In this document: one piece after another, positions 8,183 to 22,000 of the stretch | How positions within the stretch are numbered: position 1 is the first letter of the stretch | Layout of the letters: each line of letters opens with the position of its first letter | Source: Cladorhizidae sp. MBARI D1340-BT2 | Taxonomy: Eukaryota > Porifera > Demospongiae > Poecilosclerida > Cladorhizidae | NCBI GenBank assembly: GCA_028752905.1 | Contig: JAQNBH010000003.1 | Span: 29,638,502-29,702,501 of the forward strand | Direction of reading: 5' to 3' | Length of the DNA: 64,000 nt | The notes under the pieces: generated by a model | Seen by the model: only the letters and a program-made list of their open reading frames with translations | What the model was told of the DNA's origin: nothing | Databases searched by the model: none | Position numbers and translations under genes: made by a program

Positions 8183-11100
8183 GACTTGCAAGATAGGTAT
8201 CTCTCAGTGTTCTCTATCTTGAGCTAAACATGTTAGCTTCATAGATTCTCCACACTTCACTGAATAGACTTGATATATAGCTCTAAAGGTAGGCCTCTCT
8301 CTGTTCTCTCTCTTGATACCAAACATCCGTATATTCTGCATACATAGAATCACAAGATAGGTTTCTCTATGTGTTCTCTATCTTGATGCTAAACAGGTTA
8401 GCTTCATAGATTCTCCACACTTCACTGTATAAACTTGATATATAGCTATTAAGATAGGTCTCTCCCTGTGCTCTCTGTTGATATCAAACATCCATAATAT
8501 TCTGCACACTTCACTGTAATGGACTTGATATGATTCGAATGATAGGTTTCATTATGTGTTCTCTATCTTGATATTTGCCCTAATTTGGTCTATATGTTTC
8601 TCATTTTCCCCCAAAAAATCTTGCTTTTTTGCCGTAAAGCTCATAACTTTTCTACACTTTACCCAAAAAAGAAATTTTTTATATCATCGGATAGCCCTTT
8701 TAATTATCTGTCTTTTGTACGTGCCAAAATTTTGATTACTCTAAGTATTAGCAAGTTATGGTGATTTGAAGTGGTAAGGTTTGCGATCTTTCCTGGCGTT
8801 TTCCAGTTGCCAAAGCGGTGGCCTGCCAGTGAAAAACCACTACATTTATTGATAATCTGTTGACATGTTGCAGATAAGGGCCTTCTCTATCAGTTGACAA
8901 AATCTGGGACTTTGGTCTTGTTAATTAGGGCAGTTATGAATTGTACTCTTACTTGATGCTAAACATGTTTAGCTTCGTAGATTATCCACACTTCACTGAA
9001 TAGACTTGATGTATAGCTATTAAGATAGGACTCTCTAAGTGCTCTCTCTTGATACCAAACATCCATATATTCTGCACACTTCACTGTAGTGGACTTGCAA
9101 GATAGGTATCTCTCAGTGTTCTCTATCTTGAGCTAAACATGTTAGCTTCATAGATTCTCCACACTTCACTGAATAGACTTGATATATAGCTCTAAAGGTA
9201 GGCCTCTCTGTGTTCTCTCTCTTGATACCAAACATCCGTATATTCTGCATACATAGAATCACAAGATAGGTTTCTCTATGTGTTCTCTATCTTGATGCTA
9301 AACAGGTTAGCTTCATAGATTCTCCACACTTCACTGTATAAACTTGATATATAGCTATTAAGATAGGTCTCTCCCTGTGCTCTCTGTTGATATCAAACAT
9401 CCATAATATTCTGCACACTTCACTGTAATGGACTTGATATGATTCGAATGATAGGTTTCATTATGTGTTCTCTATCTTGATATTTGCCCTAATTTGGTCT
9501 ATATGTTTCTCATTTTTCCCCCAAAAATCTTGCTTTTTTGCCGTAAAGCTCATAACTTTTCTACACTTTACCCAAAAAAGAAATTTTTATATCACCGGAT
9601 AGCCCTTCTAATTATCTGTCTTTTGTACGTGCCAAAATTTTGAGTACTCTAAGTATTAGCAAGTTATGGTGATTTGAAGTGGTAAGGTTTGCGATCTTTC
9701 CTGGCATTTTCCAGTTGCCAAAGCGGTGGCCTGCCAGTGAAAAACCACTACATTTATTGATAATCTGTTGACATGTTGCAGATAAGGGCCTTCTCTATCA
9801 GTTGACAAAATCTGGGACTTTGGTCTTGTTAATTAGGGCAGTTATGAATTGTACTCTTACTTGATGCTAAACATGTTTAGCTTCGTAGATTATCCACACT
9901 TCACTGAATAGACTTGATGTATAGCTATTAAGATAGGACTCTCTAAGTGCTCTCTCTTGATACCAAACATCCATATATTCTGCACACTTCACTGTAGTGG
10001 ACTTGCAAGATAGGTATCTCTCAGTGTTCTCTATCTTGAGCTAAACATGTTAGCTTCATAGATTCTCCACACTTCACTGAATAGACTTGATATATAGCTC
10101 TAAAGGTAGGCCTCTCTCTGTTCTCTCTCTTGATACCAAACATCCGTATATTCTGCATACATAGAATCACAAGATAGGTTTCTCTATGTGTTCTCTATCT
10201 TGATGCTAAACAGGTTAGCTTCATAGATTCTCCACACTTCACTGTATAAACTTGATATATAGCTATTAAGATAGGTCTCTCCCTGTGCTCTCTGTTGATA
10301 TCAAACATCCATAATATTCTGCACACTTCACTGTAATGGACTTGATATGATTCGAATGATAGGTTTCATTATGTGTTCTCTATCTTGATATTTGCCCTAA
10401 TTTGGTCTATATGTTTCTCATTTTCCCCCAAAAAATCTTGCTTTTTTGCCGTAAAGCTCATAACTTTTCTACACTTTACCCAAAAAAGAAATTTTTTATA
10501 TCATCGGATAGCCCTTTTAATTATCTGTCTTTTGTACGTGCCAAAATTTTGATTACTCTAAGTATTAGCAAGTTATGGTGATTTGAAGTGGTAAGGTTTG
10601 CGATCTTTCCTGGCGTTTTCCAGTTGCCAAAGCGGTGGCCTGCCAGTGAAAAACCACTACATTTATTGATAATCTGTTGACATGTTGCAGATAAGGGCCT
10701 TCTCTATCAGTTGACAAAATCTGGGACTTTGGTCTTGTTAATTAGGGCAGTTATGAATTGTACTCTTACTTGATGCTAAACATGTTTAGCTTCGTAGATT
10801 ATCCACACTTCACTGAATAGACTTGATGTATAGCTATTAAGATAGGACTCTCTAAGTGCTCTCTCTTGATACCAAACATCCATATATTCTGCACACTTCA
10901 CTGTAGTGGACTTGCAAGATAGGTATCTCTCAGTGTTCTCTATCTTGAGCTAAACATGTTAGCTTCATAGATTCTCCACACTTCACTGAATAGACTTGAT
11001 ATATAGCTCTAAAGGTAGGCCTCTCTGTGTTCTCTCTCTTGATACCAAACATCCGTATATTCTGCATACATAGAATCACAAGATAGGTTTCTCTATGTGT

Positions 11101-11816
11101 TCTCTATCTTGATGCTAAACAGGTTAGCTTCATAGATTCTCCACACTTCACTGTATAAACTTGATATATAGCTATTAAGATAGGTCTCTCCCTGTGCTCT
11201 CTGTTGATATCAAACATCCATAATATTCTGCACACTTCACTGTAATGGACTTGATATGATTCGAATGATAGGTTTCATTATGTGTTCTCTATCTTGATAT
11301 TTGCCCTAATTTGGTCTATATGTTTCTCATTTTTCCCCCAAAAATCTTGCTTTTTTGCCGTAAAGCTCATAACTTTTCTACACTTTACCCAAAAAAGAAA
11401 TTTTTATATCACCGGATAGCCCTTCTAATTATCTGTCTTTTGTACGTGCCAAAATTTTGAGTACTCTAAGTATTAGCAAGTTATGGTGATTTGAAGTGGT
11501 AAGGTTTGCGATCTTTCCTGGCATTTTCCAGTTGCCAAAGCGGTGGCCTGCCAGTGAAAAACCACTACATTTATTGATAATCTGTTGACATGTTGCAGAT
11601 AAGGGCCTTCTCTATCAGTTGACAAAATCTGGGACTTTGGTCTTGTTAATTAGGGCAGTTATGAATTGTACTCTTACTTGATGCTAAACATGTTTAGCTT
11701 CGTAGATTATCCACACTTCACTGAATAGACTTGATGTATAGCTATTAAGATAGGACTCTCTAAGTGCTCTCTCTTGATACCAAACATCCATATATTCTGC
11801 ACACTTCACTGTAGTG
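8183..11816. repeat. Two tandem copies of an 1,817-bp dimer (units 10-13)
   Basis: Copies span 8183-9999 and 10000-11816. The first unit of each (909 bp) has the rare T4C5A6 tract with CATCGG, GATTACTC and GGCGTTTT. The second (908 bp) is type D with CCCTTCTAA and CACCGG. The S2 marker alternates CTCTCTCTG then CTCTCTGTG in both copies. I saw no difference between the copies. Confidence 0.88.
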
Positions 11817-13632
11817 GACTTGCAAGATAGGTATCTCTCAGTGTTCTCTATCTTGAGCTAAACATGTTAGCTTCATAGATTCTCCACACTTCACTGAATA
11901 GACTTGATATATAGCTCTAAAGGTAGGCCTCTCTCTGTTCTCTCTCTTGATACCAAACATCCGTATATTCTGCATACATAGAATCACAAGATAGGTTTCT
12001 CTATGTGTTCTCTATCTTGATGCTAAACAGGTTAGCTTCATAGATTCTCCACACTTCACTGTATAAACTTGATATATAGCTATTAAGATAGGTCTCTCCC
12101 TGTGCTCTCTGTTGATATCAAACATCCATAATATTCTGCATACTTCACTGTAATGGACTTGATATGATTCGAATGATAGGTTTCATTATGTGTTCTCTAT
12201 CTTGATATTTGCCCTAATTTGGACTATATGTTTCTCATTTTCCCCCCAAAAATCTTGATTTTTTGCCGTAAAGCTCATAACTTTTCTACACTTTACCCAA
12301 AAAAGAAATTTTTATATCACCGGATAGCCCTTCTAATTATCTGTCTTTTGTATGTGCCAAAATTTTGAGTACTCTAAGTATTAGCAAGTTATGGTGATTT
12401 GAAGTGGTAAGGTTTGCGATCTTTCCTGGCGTTTTCCAGTTGCCAAAGCGGTGGCCTGCCAGTGAAAAACCACTACATTTATTGATAATCTGTTGACATG
12501 TTGCAGATAAGGGCCTTCTCTATCAGTTGACAAAATCTGGGACTTTGGTCTTGTTAATTAGGGCAGTTATGAATTGTACTCTTACTTGATGCTAAACATG
12601 TTTAGCTTCGTAGATTATCCACACTTCACTGAATAGACTTGATGTATAGCTATTAAGATAGGACTCTCTAAGTGCTCTCTCTTGATACCAAACATCCATA
12701 TATTCTGCACACTTCACTGTAGTGGACTTGCAAGATAGGTATCTCTCAGTGTTCTCTATCTTGAGCTAAACATGTTAGCTTCATAGATTCTCCACACTTC
12801 ACTGAATAGACTTGATATATAGCTCTAAAGGTAGGCCTCTCTCTGTTCTCTCTCTTGATATCAAACATCCGTATATTCTGCATACATAGAATCACAAGAT
12901 AGGTTTCTCTATGTGTTCTCTATCTTGATGCTAAACAGGTTAGCTTCATAGATTCTCCACACTTCACTGTATAAACTTGATATATAGCTATTAAGATAGG
13001 TCTCTCCCTGTGCTCTCTGTTGATATCAAACATCCATAATATTCTGCACACTTCACTGTAATGGACTTGATATGATTCGAATGATAGGTTTCATTATGTG
13101 TTCTCTATCTTGATATTTGCCCTAATTTGGACTATATGTTTCTCATTTTTCCCCCAAAAATCTTGATTTTTTGCCGTAAAGCTCATAACTTTTCTACACT
13201 TTACCCAAAAAAGAAATTTTTATATCACCGGATAGCCCTTCTAATTATCTGTCTTTTGTACGTGCTAAAATTTTGAGTACTCTAAGTATTAGCAAGTTAT
13301 GGTGATTTGAAGTGGTAAGGTTTGCGATCTTTCCTGGCGTTTTCCAGTTGCCAAAGCGGTGGCCTGCCAGTGAAAAACCACTACATTTATTGATAATCTG
13401 TTGACATGTTGCAGATAAGGGCCTTCTCTATCAGTTGACAAAATCTGGGACTTTGGTCTTGTTAATTAGGGCAGTTATGAATTGTACTCTTACTTGATGC
13501 TAAACATGTTTAGCTTCGTAGATTATCCACACTTCACTGAATAGACTTGATGTATAGCTATTAAGATAGGACTCTCTAAGTGCTCTCTCTTGATACCAAA
13601 CATCCATATATTCTGCACACTTCACTGTAGTG
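11817..13632. repeat. Array segment, units 14-15 (type T pair)
   Basis: Both units have TTGGACTA for TTGGTCTA, CTTGATTT for CTTGCTTT, CCCTTCTAA, GAGTACTC and GGCGTTTT. Unit 14 has private GCATAC and TATGTGCC. Unit 15 has private TGATATCAAACATCCG in S2 and CGTGCTAAAA. The same type returns only at units 37 and 43, with extra changes there. Confidence 0.83.
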
Positions 13633-16600
13633 GACTTGCAAGATAGGTATCTCTCAGTGTTCTCTATCTTGAGCTAAACATGTTAGCTTCATAGATTCTC
13701 CACACTTCACTGAATAGACTTGATATATAGCTCTAAAGGTAGGCCTCTCTCTGTTCTCTCTCTTGATACCAAACATCCGTATATTCTGCATACATAGAAT
13801 CACAAGATAGGTTTCTCTATGTGTTCTCTATCTTGATGCTAAACAGGTTAGCTTCATAGATTCTCCACACTTCACTGTATAAACTTGATATATAGCTATT
13901 AAGATAGGTCTCTCCCTGTGCTCTCTGTTGATATCAAACATCCATAATATTCTGCACACTTCACTGTAATGGACTTGATATGATTCGAATGATAGGTTTC
14001 ATTATGTGTTCTCTATCTTGATATTTGCCCTAATTTGGTCTATATGTTTCTCATTTTTCCCCCAAAAATCTTACTTTTTTGCCGTAAAGCTCATAACTTT
14101 TCTAGACTTTACCCAAAAAAGAAATTTTTATATCACCGGATAGCCCTTTTAATTATCTGTCTTTTGTACGTGCCAAAATTTTGAGTTCTCTAAGTATTAG
14201 CAAGTTATGGTGATTTGAAGTGGTAAGGTTTGCGATCTTTCCTGGCATTTTCCAGTTGCCAAAGCGGTGGCCTGCCAGTGAAAAACCACTACATTTATTG
14301 ATAATCTGTTGACATGTTGCAGATAAGGGCCTTCTCTATCAGTTGACAAAATCTGGGACTTTGGTCTTGTTAATTAGGGCAGTTATGAATTGTACTCTTA
14401 CTTGATGCTAAACATGTTTAGCTTCGTAGATTATCCACACTTCACTGAATAGACTTGATGTATAGCTATTAAGATAGGACTCTCTAAGTGCTCTCTCTTG
14501 ATACCAAACATCCATATATTCTGCACACTTCACTGTAGTGGACTTGCAAGATAGGTATCTCTCAGTGTTCTCTATCTTGAGCTAAACATGTTAGCTTCAT
14601 AGATTCTCCACACTTCACTGAATAGACTTGATATATAGCTCTAAAGGTAGGCCTCTCTGTGTTCTCTCTCTTGATACCAAACATCCGTATATTCTGCATA
14701 CATAGAATCACAAGATAGGTTTCTCTATGTGTTCTCTATCTTGATGCTAAACAGGTTAGCTTCATAGATTCTCCACACTTCACTGTATAAACTTGATATA
14801 TAGCTATTAAGATAGGTCTCTCCCTGTGCTCTCTGTTGATATCAAACATCCATAATATTCTGCACACTTCACTGTAATGGACTTGATATGATTCGAATGA
14901 TAGGTTTCATTATGTGTTCTCTATCTTGATATTTGCCCTAATTTGGTCTATATGTTTCTCATTTTCCCCCCAAAAATCTTGCTTTTTTGCCGTAAAGCTC
15001 ATAACTTTTCTATACTTTACCCAAAAAAGAAATTTTTTATATCATCGGATAGCCCTTTTAATTATCTGTCTTTTGTACGTGCCAAAATTTTGATTACTCT
15101 AAGTATTAGCAAGTTATGATGATTTGAAGTGGTAAGGTTTGCGATCTTTCCTGGCGTTTTCCAGTTGCCAAAGCGGTGGCCTGCCAGTGAAAAACCACTA
15201 CATTTATTGATAATCTGTTGACATGTTGCAGATAAGGGCCTTCTCTATCAGTTGACAAAATCTGGGACTTTGGTCTTGTTAATTAGGGCAGTTATGAATT
15301 GTACTCTTACTTGATGCTAAACATGTTTAGCTTCGTAGATTATCCACACTTCACTGAATAGACTTGATGTATAGCTATTAAGATAGGACTCTCTAAGTGC
15401 TCTCTCTTGATACCAAACATCCATATATTCTGCACACTTCACTGTAGTGGACTTGCAAGATAGGTATCTCTCAGTGTTCTCTATCTTGAGCTAAACATGT
15501 TAGCTTCATAGATTCTCCACACTTCACTGAATAGACTTGATATATAGCTCTAAAGGTAGGCCTCTCTGTGTTCTCTCTCTTGATACCAAACATCCGTATA
15601 TTCTGCATACATAGAATCACAAGATAGGTTTCTCTATGTGTTCTCTATCTTGATGCTAAACAGGTTAGCTTCATAGATTCTCCACACTTCACTGTATAAA
15701 CTTGATATATAGCTATTAAGATAGGTCTCTCCCTGTGCTCTCTGTTGATATCAAACATCCATAATATTCTGCACACTTCACTGTAATGGACTTGATATGA
15801 TTCGAATGATAGGTTTCATTATGTGTTCTCTATCTTGATATTTGCCCTAATTTGGTCTATATGTTTCTCATTTTTCCCCCAAAAATCTTACTTTTTTGCC
15901 GTAAAGCTCATAACTTTTCTACACTTTACCCAAAAAAGAAATTTTTATATCACCGGATAGCCCTTTTAATTATCTGTCTTTTGTACGTGCCAAAATTTTG
16001 AGTTCTCTAAGTATTAGCAAGTTATGGTGATTTGAAGTGGTAAGGTTTGCGATCTTTCCTGGCATTTTCCAGTTGCCAAAGCGGTGGCCTGCCAGTGAAA
16101 AACCACTACATTTATTGATAATCTGTTGACATGTTGCAGATAAGGGCCTTCTCTATCAGTTGACAAAATCTGGGACTTTGGTCTTGTTAATTAGGGCAGT
16201 TATGAATTGTACTCTTACTTGATGCTAAACATGTTTAGCTTCGTAGATTATCCACACTTCACTGAATAGACTTGATGTATAGCTATTAAGATAGGACTCT
16301 CTAAGTGCTCTCTCTTGATACCAAACATCCATATATTCTGCACACTTCACTGTAGTGGACTTGCAAGATAGGTATCTCTCAGTGTTCTCTATCTTGAGCT
16401 AAACATGTTAGCTTCATAGATTCTCCACACTTCACTGAATAGACTTGATATATAGCTCTAAAGGTAGGCCTCTCTGTGTTCTCTCTCTTGATACCAAACA
16501 TCCGTATATTCTGCATACATAGAATCACAAGATAGGTTTCTCTATGTGTTCTCTATCTTGATGCTAAACAGGTTAGCTTCATAGATTCTCCACACTTCAC

Positions 16601-19082
16601 TGTATAAACTTGATATATAGCTATTAAGATAGGTCTCTCCCTGTGCTCTCTGTTGATATCAAACATCCATAATATTCTGCACACTTCACTGTAATGGACT
16701 TGATATGATTCGAATGATAGGTTTCATTATGTGTTCTCTATCTTGATATTTGCCCTAATTTGGTCTATATGTTTCTCATTTTCCCCCCAAAAATCTTGCT
16801 TTTTTACCGTAAAGCTCATAACTTTTCTACACTTTACCCAAAAAAGAAATTTTTTATATCATCGGATAGCCCTTTTAATTATCTGTCTTTTGTACGTGCC
16901 AAAATTTTGATTACTCTAAGTATTAGCAAGTTATGGTGATTTGAAGTGGTAAGGTTTGCGATCTTTCCTGGCGTTTTCCAGTTGCCAAAGCGGTGGCCTG
17001 CCAGTGAAAAACCACTACATTTATTGATAATCTGTTGACATGTTGCAGATAAGGGCCTTCTCTATCAGTTGACAAAATCTGGGACTTTGGTCTTGTTAAT
17101 TAGGGCAGTTATGAATTGTACTCTTACTTGATGCTAAACATGTTTAGCTTCGTAGATTATCCACACTTCACTGAATAGACTTGATGTATAGCTATTAAGA
17201 TAGGACTCTCTAAGTGCTCTCTCTTGATACCAAACATCCATATATTCTGCACACTTCACTGTAGTGGACTTGCAAGATAGGTATCTCTCAGTGTTCTCTA
17301 TCTTGAGCTAAACATGTTAGCTTCATAGATTCTCCACACTTCACTGAATAGACTTGATATATAGCTCTAAAGGTAGGCCTCTCTCTGTTCTCTCTCTTGA
17401 TACCAAACATCCGTATATTCTGCATACATAGAATCACAAGATAGGTTTCTCTATGTGTTCTCTATCTTGATGCTAAACAGGTTAGCTTCATAGATTCTCC
17501 ACACTTCACTGTATAAACTTGATATATAGCTATTAAGATAGGTCTCTCCCTGTGCTCTCTGTTGATATCAAACATCCATAATATTCTGCACACTTCACTG
17601 TAATGGACTTGATATGATTCGAATGATAGGTTTCATTATGTGTTCTCTATCTTGATATTTGCCCTAATTTGGTCTATATGTTTCTCATTTTTCCCCCAAA
17701 AATCTTACTTTTTTGCCGTAAAGCTCATAACTTTTCTACACTTTACCCAAAAAAGAAATTTTTATATCACCGGATAGCCCTTTTAATTATCTGTCTTTTG
17801 TACGTGCCAAAATTTTGAGTTCTCTAAGTATTAGCAAGTTATGGTGATTTGAAGTGGTAAGGTTTGCGATCTTTCCTGGCATTTTCCAGTTGCCAAAGCG
17901 GTGGCCTGCCAGTGAAAAACCACTACATTTATTGATAATCTGTTGACATGTTGCAGATAAGGGCCTTCTCTATCAGTTGACAAAATCTGGGACTTTGGTC
18001 TTGTTAATTAGGGCAGTTATGAATTGTACTCTTACTTGATGCTAAACATGTTTAGCTTCGTAGATTATCCACACTTCACTGAATAGACTTGATGTATAGC
18101 TATTAAGATAGGACTCTCTAAGTGCTCTCTCTTGATACCAAACATCCATATATTCTGCACACTTCACTGTAGTGGACTTGCAAGATAGGTATCTCTCAGT
18201 GTTCTCTATCTTGAGCTAAACATGTTAGCTTCATAGATTCTCCACACTTCACTGAATAGACTTGATATATAGCTCTAAAGGTAGGCCTCTCTGTGTTCTC
18301 TCTCTTGATACCAAACATCCGTATATTCTGCATACATAGAATCACAAGATAGGTTTCTCTATGTGTTCTCTATCTTGATGCTAAACAGGTTAGCTTCATA
18401 GATTCTCCACACTTCACTGTATAAACTTGATATATAGCTATTAAGATAGGTCTCTCCCTGTGCTCTCTGTTGATATCAAACATCCATAATATTCTGCACA
18501 CTTCACTGTAATGGACTTGATATGATTCGAATGATAGGTTTCATTATGTGTTCTCTATCTTGATATTTGCCCTAATTTGGTCTATATGTTTCTCATTTTT
18601 CCCCCAAAAATCTTACTTTTTTGCCGTAAAGCTCATAACTTTTCTACACTTTACCCAAAAAAGAAATTTTTATATCACCGGATAGCCCTTTTAATTATCT
18701 GTCTTTTGTACGTGCCAAAATTTTGAGTTCTCTAAGTATTAGCAAGTTATGGTGATTTGAAGTGGTAAGGTTTGCGATCTTTCCTGGCATTTTCCAGTTG
18801 CCAAAGCGGTGGCCTGCCAGTGAAAAACCACTACATTTATTGATAATCTGTTGACATGTTGCAGATAAGGGCCTTCTCTATCAGTTGACAAAATCTGGGA
18901 CTTTGGTCTTGTTAATTAGGGCAGTTATGAATTGTACTCTTACTTGATGCTAAACATGTTTAGCTTCGTAGATTATCCACACTTCACTGAATAGACTTGA
19001 TGTATAGCTATTAAGATAGGACTCTCTAAGTGCTCTCTCTTGATACCAAACATCCATATATTCTGCACACTTCACTGTAGTG
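13633..19082. repeat. Array segment, units 16-21 (A, B, A, B, A, A)
   Basis: Starts are 13633, 14541, 15450, 16358, 17267 and 18175. The type A units here carry GCACAC and AGGTTTC rather than GCAAAC and AGGATTC. Unit 16 has a private TAGACT. Unit 17 is B with GATGATTT. Unit 19 is B-like with TTTTTTACCG and TACACT. Alternation of 908- and 909-bp units reflects the A/B alternation. Confidence 0.83.
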
Positions 19083-22000
19083 GACTTGCAAGATAGGTAT
19101 CTCTCAGTGTTCTCTATCTTGAGCTAAACATGTTAGCTTCATAGATTCTCCACACTTCACTGAATAGACTTGATATATAGCTCTAAAGGTAGGCCTCTCT
19201 GTGTTCTCTCTCTTGATACCAAACATCCGTATATTCTGCATACATAGAATCACAAGATAGGTTTCTCTATGTGTTCTCTATCTTGATGCTAAACAGGTTA
19301 GCTTCATAGATTCTCCACACTTCACTGTATAAACTTGATATATAGCTATTAAGATAGGTCTCTCCCTGTGCTCTCTGTTGATATCAAACATCCATAATAT
19401 TCTGCACACTTCACTGTAATGGACTTGATATGATTCGAATGATAGGTTTCATTATGTGTTCTCTATCTTGATATTTGCCCTAATTTGGTCTATATGTTTC
19501 TCATTTTCCCCCCAAAAATCTTGCTTTTTTGCCGTAAAGCTCATAACTTTTCTATACTTTACCCAAAAAAGAAATTTTTTATATCATCGGATAGCCCTTT
19601 TAATTATCTGTCTTTTGTACGTGCCAAAATTTTGATTACTCTAAGTATTAGCAAGTTATGATGATTTGAAGTGGTAAGGTTTGCGATCTTTCCTGGCGTT
19701 TTCCAGTTGCCAAAGCGGTGGCCTGCCAGTGAAAAACCACTACATTTATTGATAATCTGTTGACATGTTGCAGATAAGGGCCTTCTCTATCAGTTGACAA
19801 AATCTGGGACTTTGGTCTTGTTAATTAGGGCAGTTATGAATTGTACTCTTACTTGATGCTAAACATGTTTAGCTTCGTAGATTATCCACACTTCACTGAA
19901 TAGACTTGATGTATAGCTATTAAGATAGGACTCTCTAAGTGCTCTCTCTTGATACCAAACATCCATATATTCTGCACACTTCACTGTAGTGGACTTGCAA
20001 GATAGGTATCTCTCAGTGTTCTCTATCTTGAGCTAAACATGTTAGCTTCATAGATTCTCCACACTTCACTGAATAGACTTGATATATAGCTCTAAAGGTA
20101 GGCCTCTCTGTGTTCTCTCTCTTGATACCAAACATCCGTATATTCTGCATACATAGAATCACAAGATAGGTTTCTCTATGTGTTCTCTATCTTGATGCTA
20201 AACAGGTTAGCTTCATAGATTCTCCACACTTCACTGTATAAACTTGATATATAGCTATTAAGATAGGTCTCTCCCTGTGCTCTCTGTTGATATCAAACAT
20301 CCATAATATTCTGCAAACTTCACTGTAATGGACTTGATATGATTCGAATGATAGGATTCATTATGTGTTCTCTATCTTGATATTTGCCCTAATTTGGTCT
20401 ATATGTTTCTCATTTTTCCCCCAAAAATCTTACTTTTTTGCCGTAAAGCTCATAACTTTTCTACACTTTACCCAAAAAAGAAATTTTTATATCACCGGAT
20501 AGCCCTTTTAATTATCTGTCTTTTGTACGTGCCAAAATTTTGAGTTCTCTAAGTATTAGCAAGTTATGGTGATTTGAAGTGGTAAGGTTTGCGATCTTTC
20601 CTGGCATTTTCCAGTTGCCAAAGCGGTGGCCTGCCAGTGAAAAACCACTACATTTATTGATAATCTGTTGACATGTTGCAGATAAGGGCCTTCTCTATCA
20701 GTTGACAAAATCTGGGACTTTGGTCTTGTTAATTAGGGCAGTTATGAATTGTACTCTTACTTGATGCTAAACATGTTTAGCTTCGTAGATTATCCACACT
20801 TCACTGAATAGACTTGATGTATAGCTATTAAGATAGGACTCTCTAAGTGCTCTCTCTTGATACCAAACATCCATATATTCTGCACACTTCACTGTAGTGG
20901 ACTTGCAAGATAGGTATCTCTCAGTGTTCTCTATCTTGAGCTAAACATGTTAGCTTCATAGATTCTCCACACTTCACTGAATAGACTTGATATATAGCTC
21001 TAAAGGTAGGCCTCTCTCTGTTCTCTCTCTTGATACCAAACATCCGTATATTCTGCATACATAGAATCACAAGATAGGTTTCTCTATGTGTTCTCTATCT
21101 TGATGCTAAACAGGTTAGCTTCATAGATTCTCCACACTTCACTGTATAAACTTGATATATAGCTATTAAGATAGGTCTCTCCCTGTGCTCTCTGTTGATA
21201 TCAAACATCCATAATATTCTGCACACTTCACTGTAATGGACTTGATATGATTCGAATGATAGGTTTCATTATGTGTTCTCTATCTTGATATTTGCCCTAA
21301 TTTGGTCTATATGTTTCTCATTTTCCCCCCAAAAATCTTGCTTTTTTGCCGTAAAGCTCATAACTTTTCTATACTTTACCCAAAAAAGAAATTTTTTATA
21401 TCATCGGATAGCCCTTTTAATTATCTGTCTTTTGTACGTGCCAAAATTTTGATTACTCTAAGTATTAGCAAGTTATGGTGATTTGAAGTGGTAAGGTTTG
21501 CGATCTTTCCTGGCGTTTTCCAGTTGCCAAAGCGGTGGCCTGCCAGTGAAAAACCACTACATTTATTGATAATCTGTTGACATGTTGCAGATAAGGGCCT
21601 TCTCTATCAGTTGACAAAATCTGGGACTTTGGTCTTGTTAATTAGGGCAGTTATGAATTGTACTCTTACTTGATGCTAAACATGTTTAGCTTCGTAGATT
21701 ATCCACACTTCACTGAATAGACTTGATGTATAGCTATTAAGATAGGACTCTCTAAGTGCTCTCTCTTGATACCAAACATCCATATATTCTGCACACTTCA
21801 CTGTAGTGGACTTGCAAGATAGGTATCTCTCAGTGTTCTCTATCTTGAGCTAAACATGTTAGCTTCATAGATTCTCCACACTTCACTGAATAGACTTGAT
21901 ATATAGCTCTAAAGGTAGGCCTCTCTCTGTTCTCTCTCTTGATACCAAACATCCGTATATTCTGCATACATAGAATCACAAGATAGGTTTCTCTATGTGT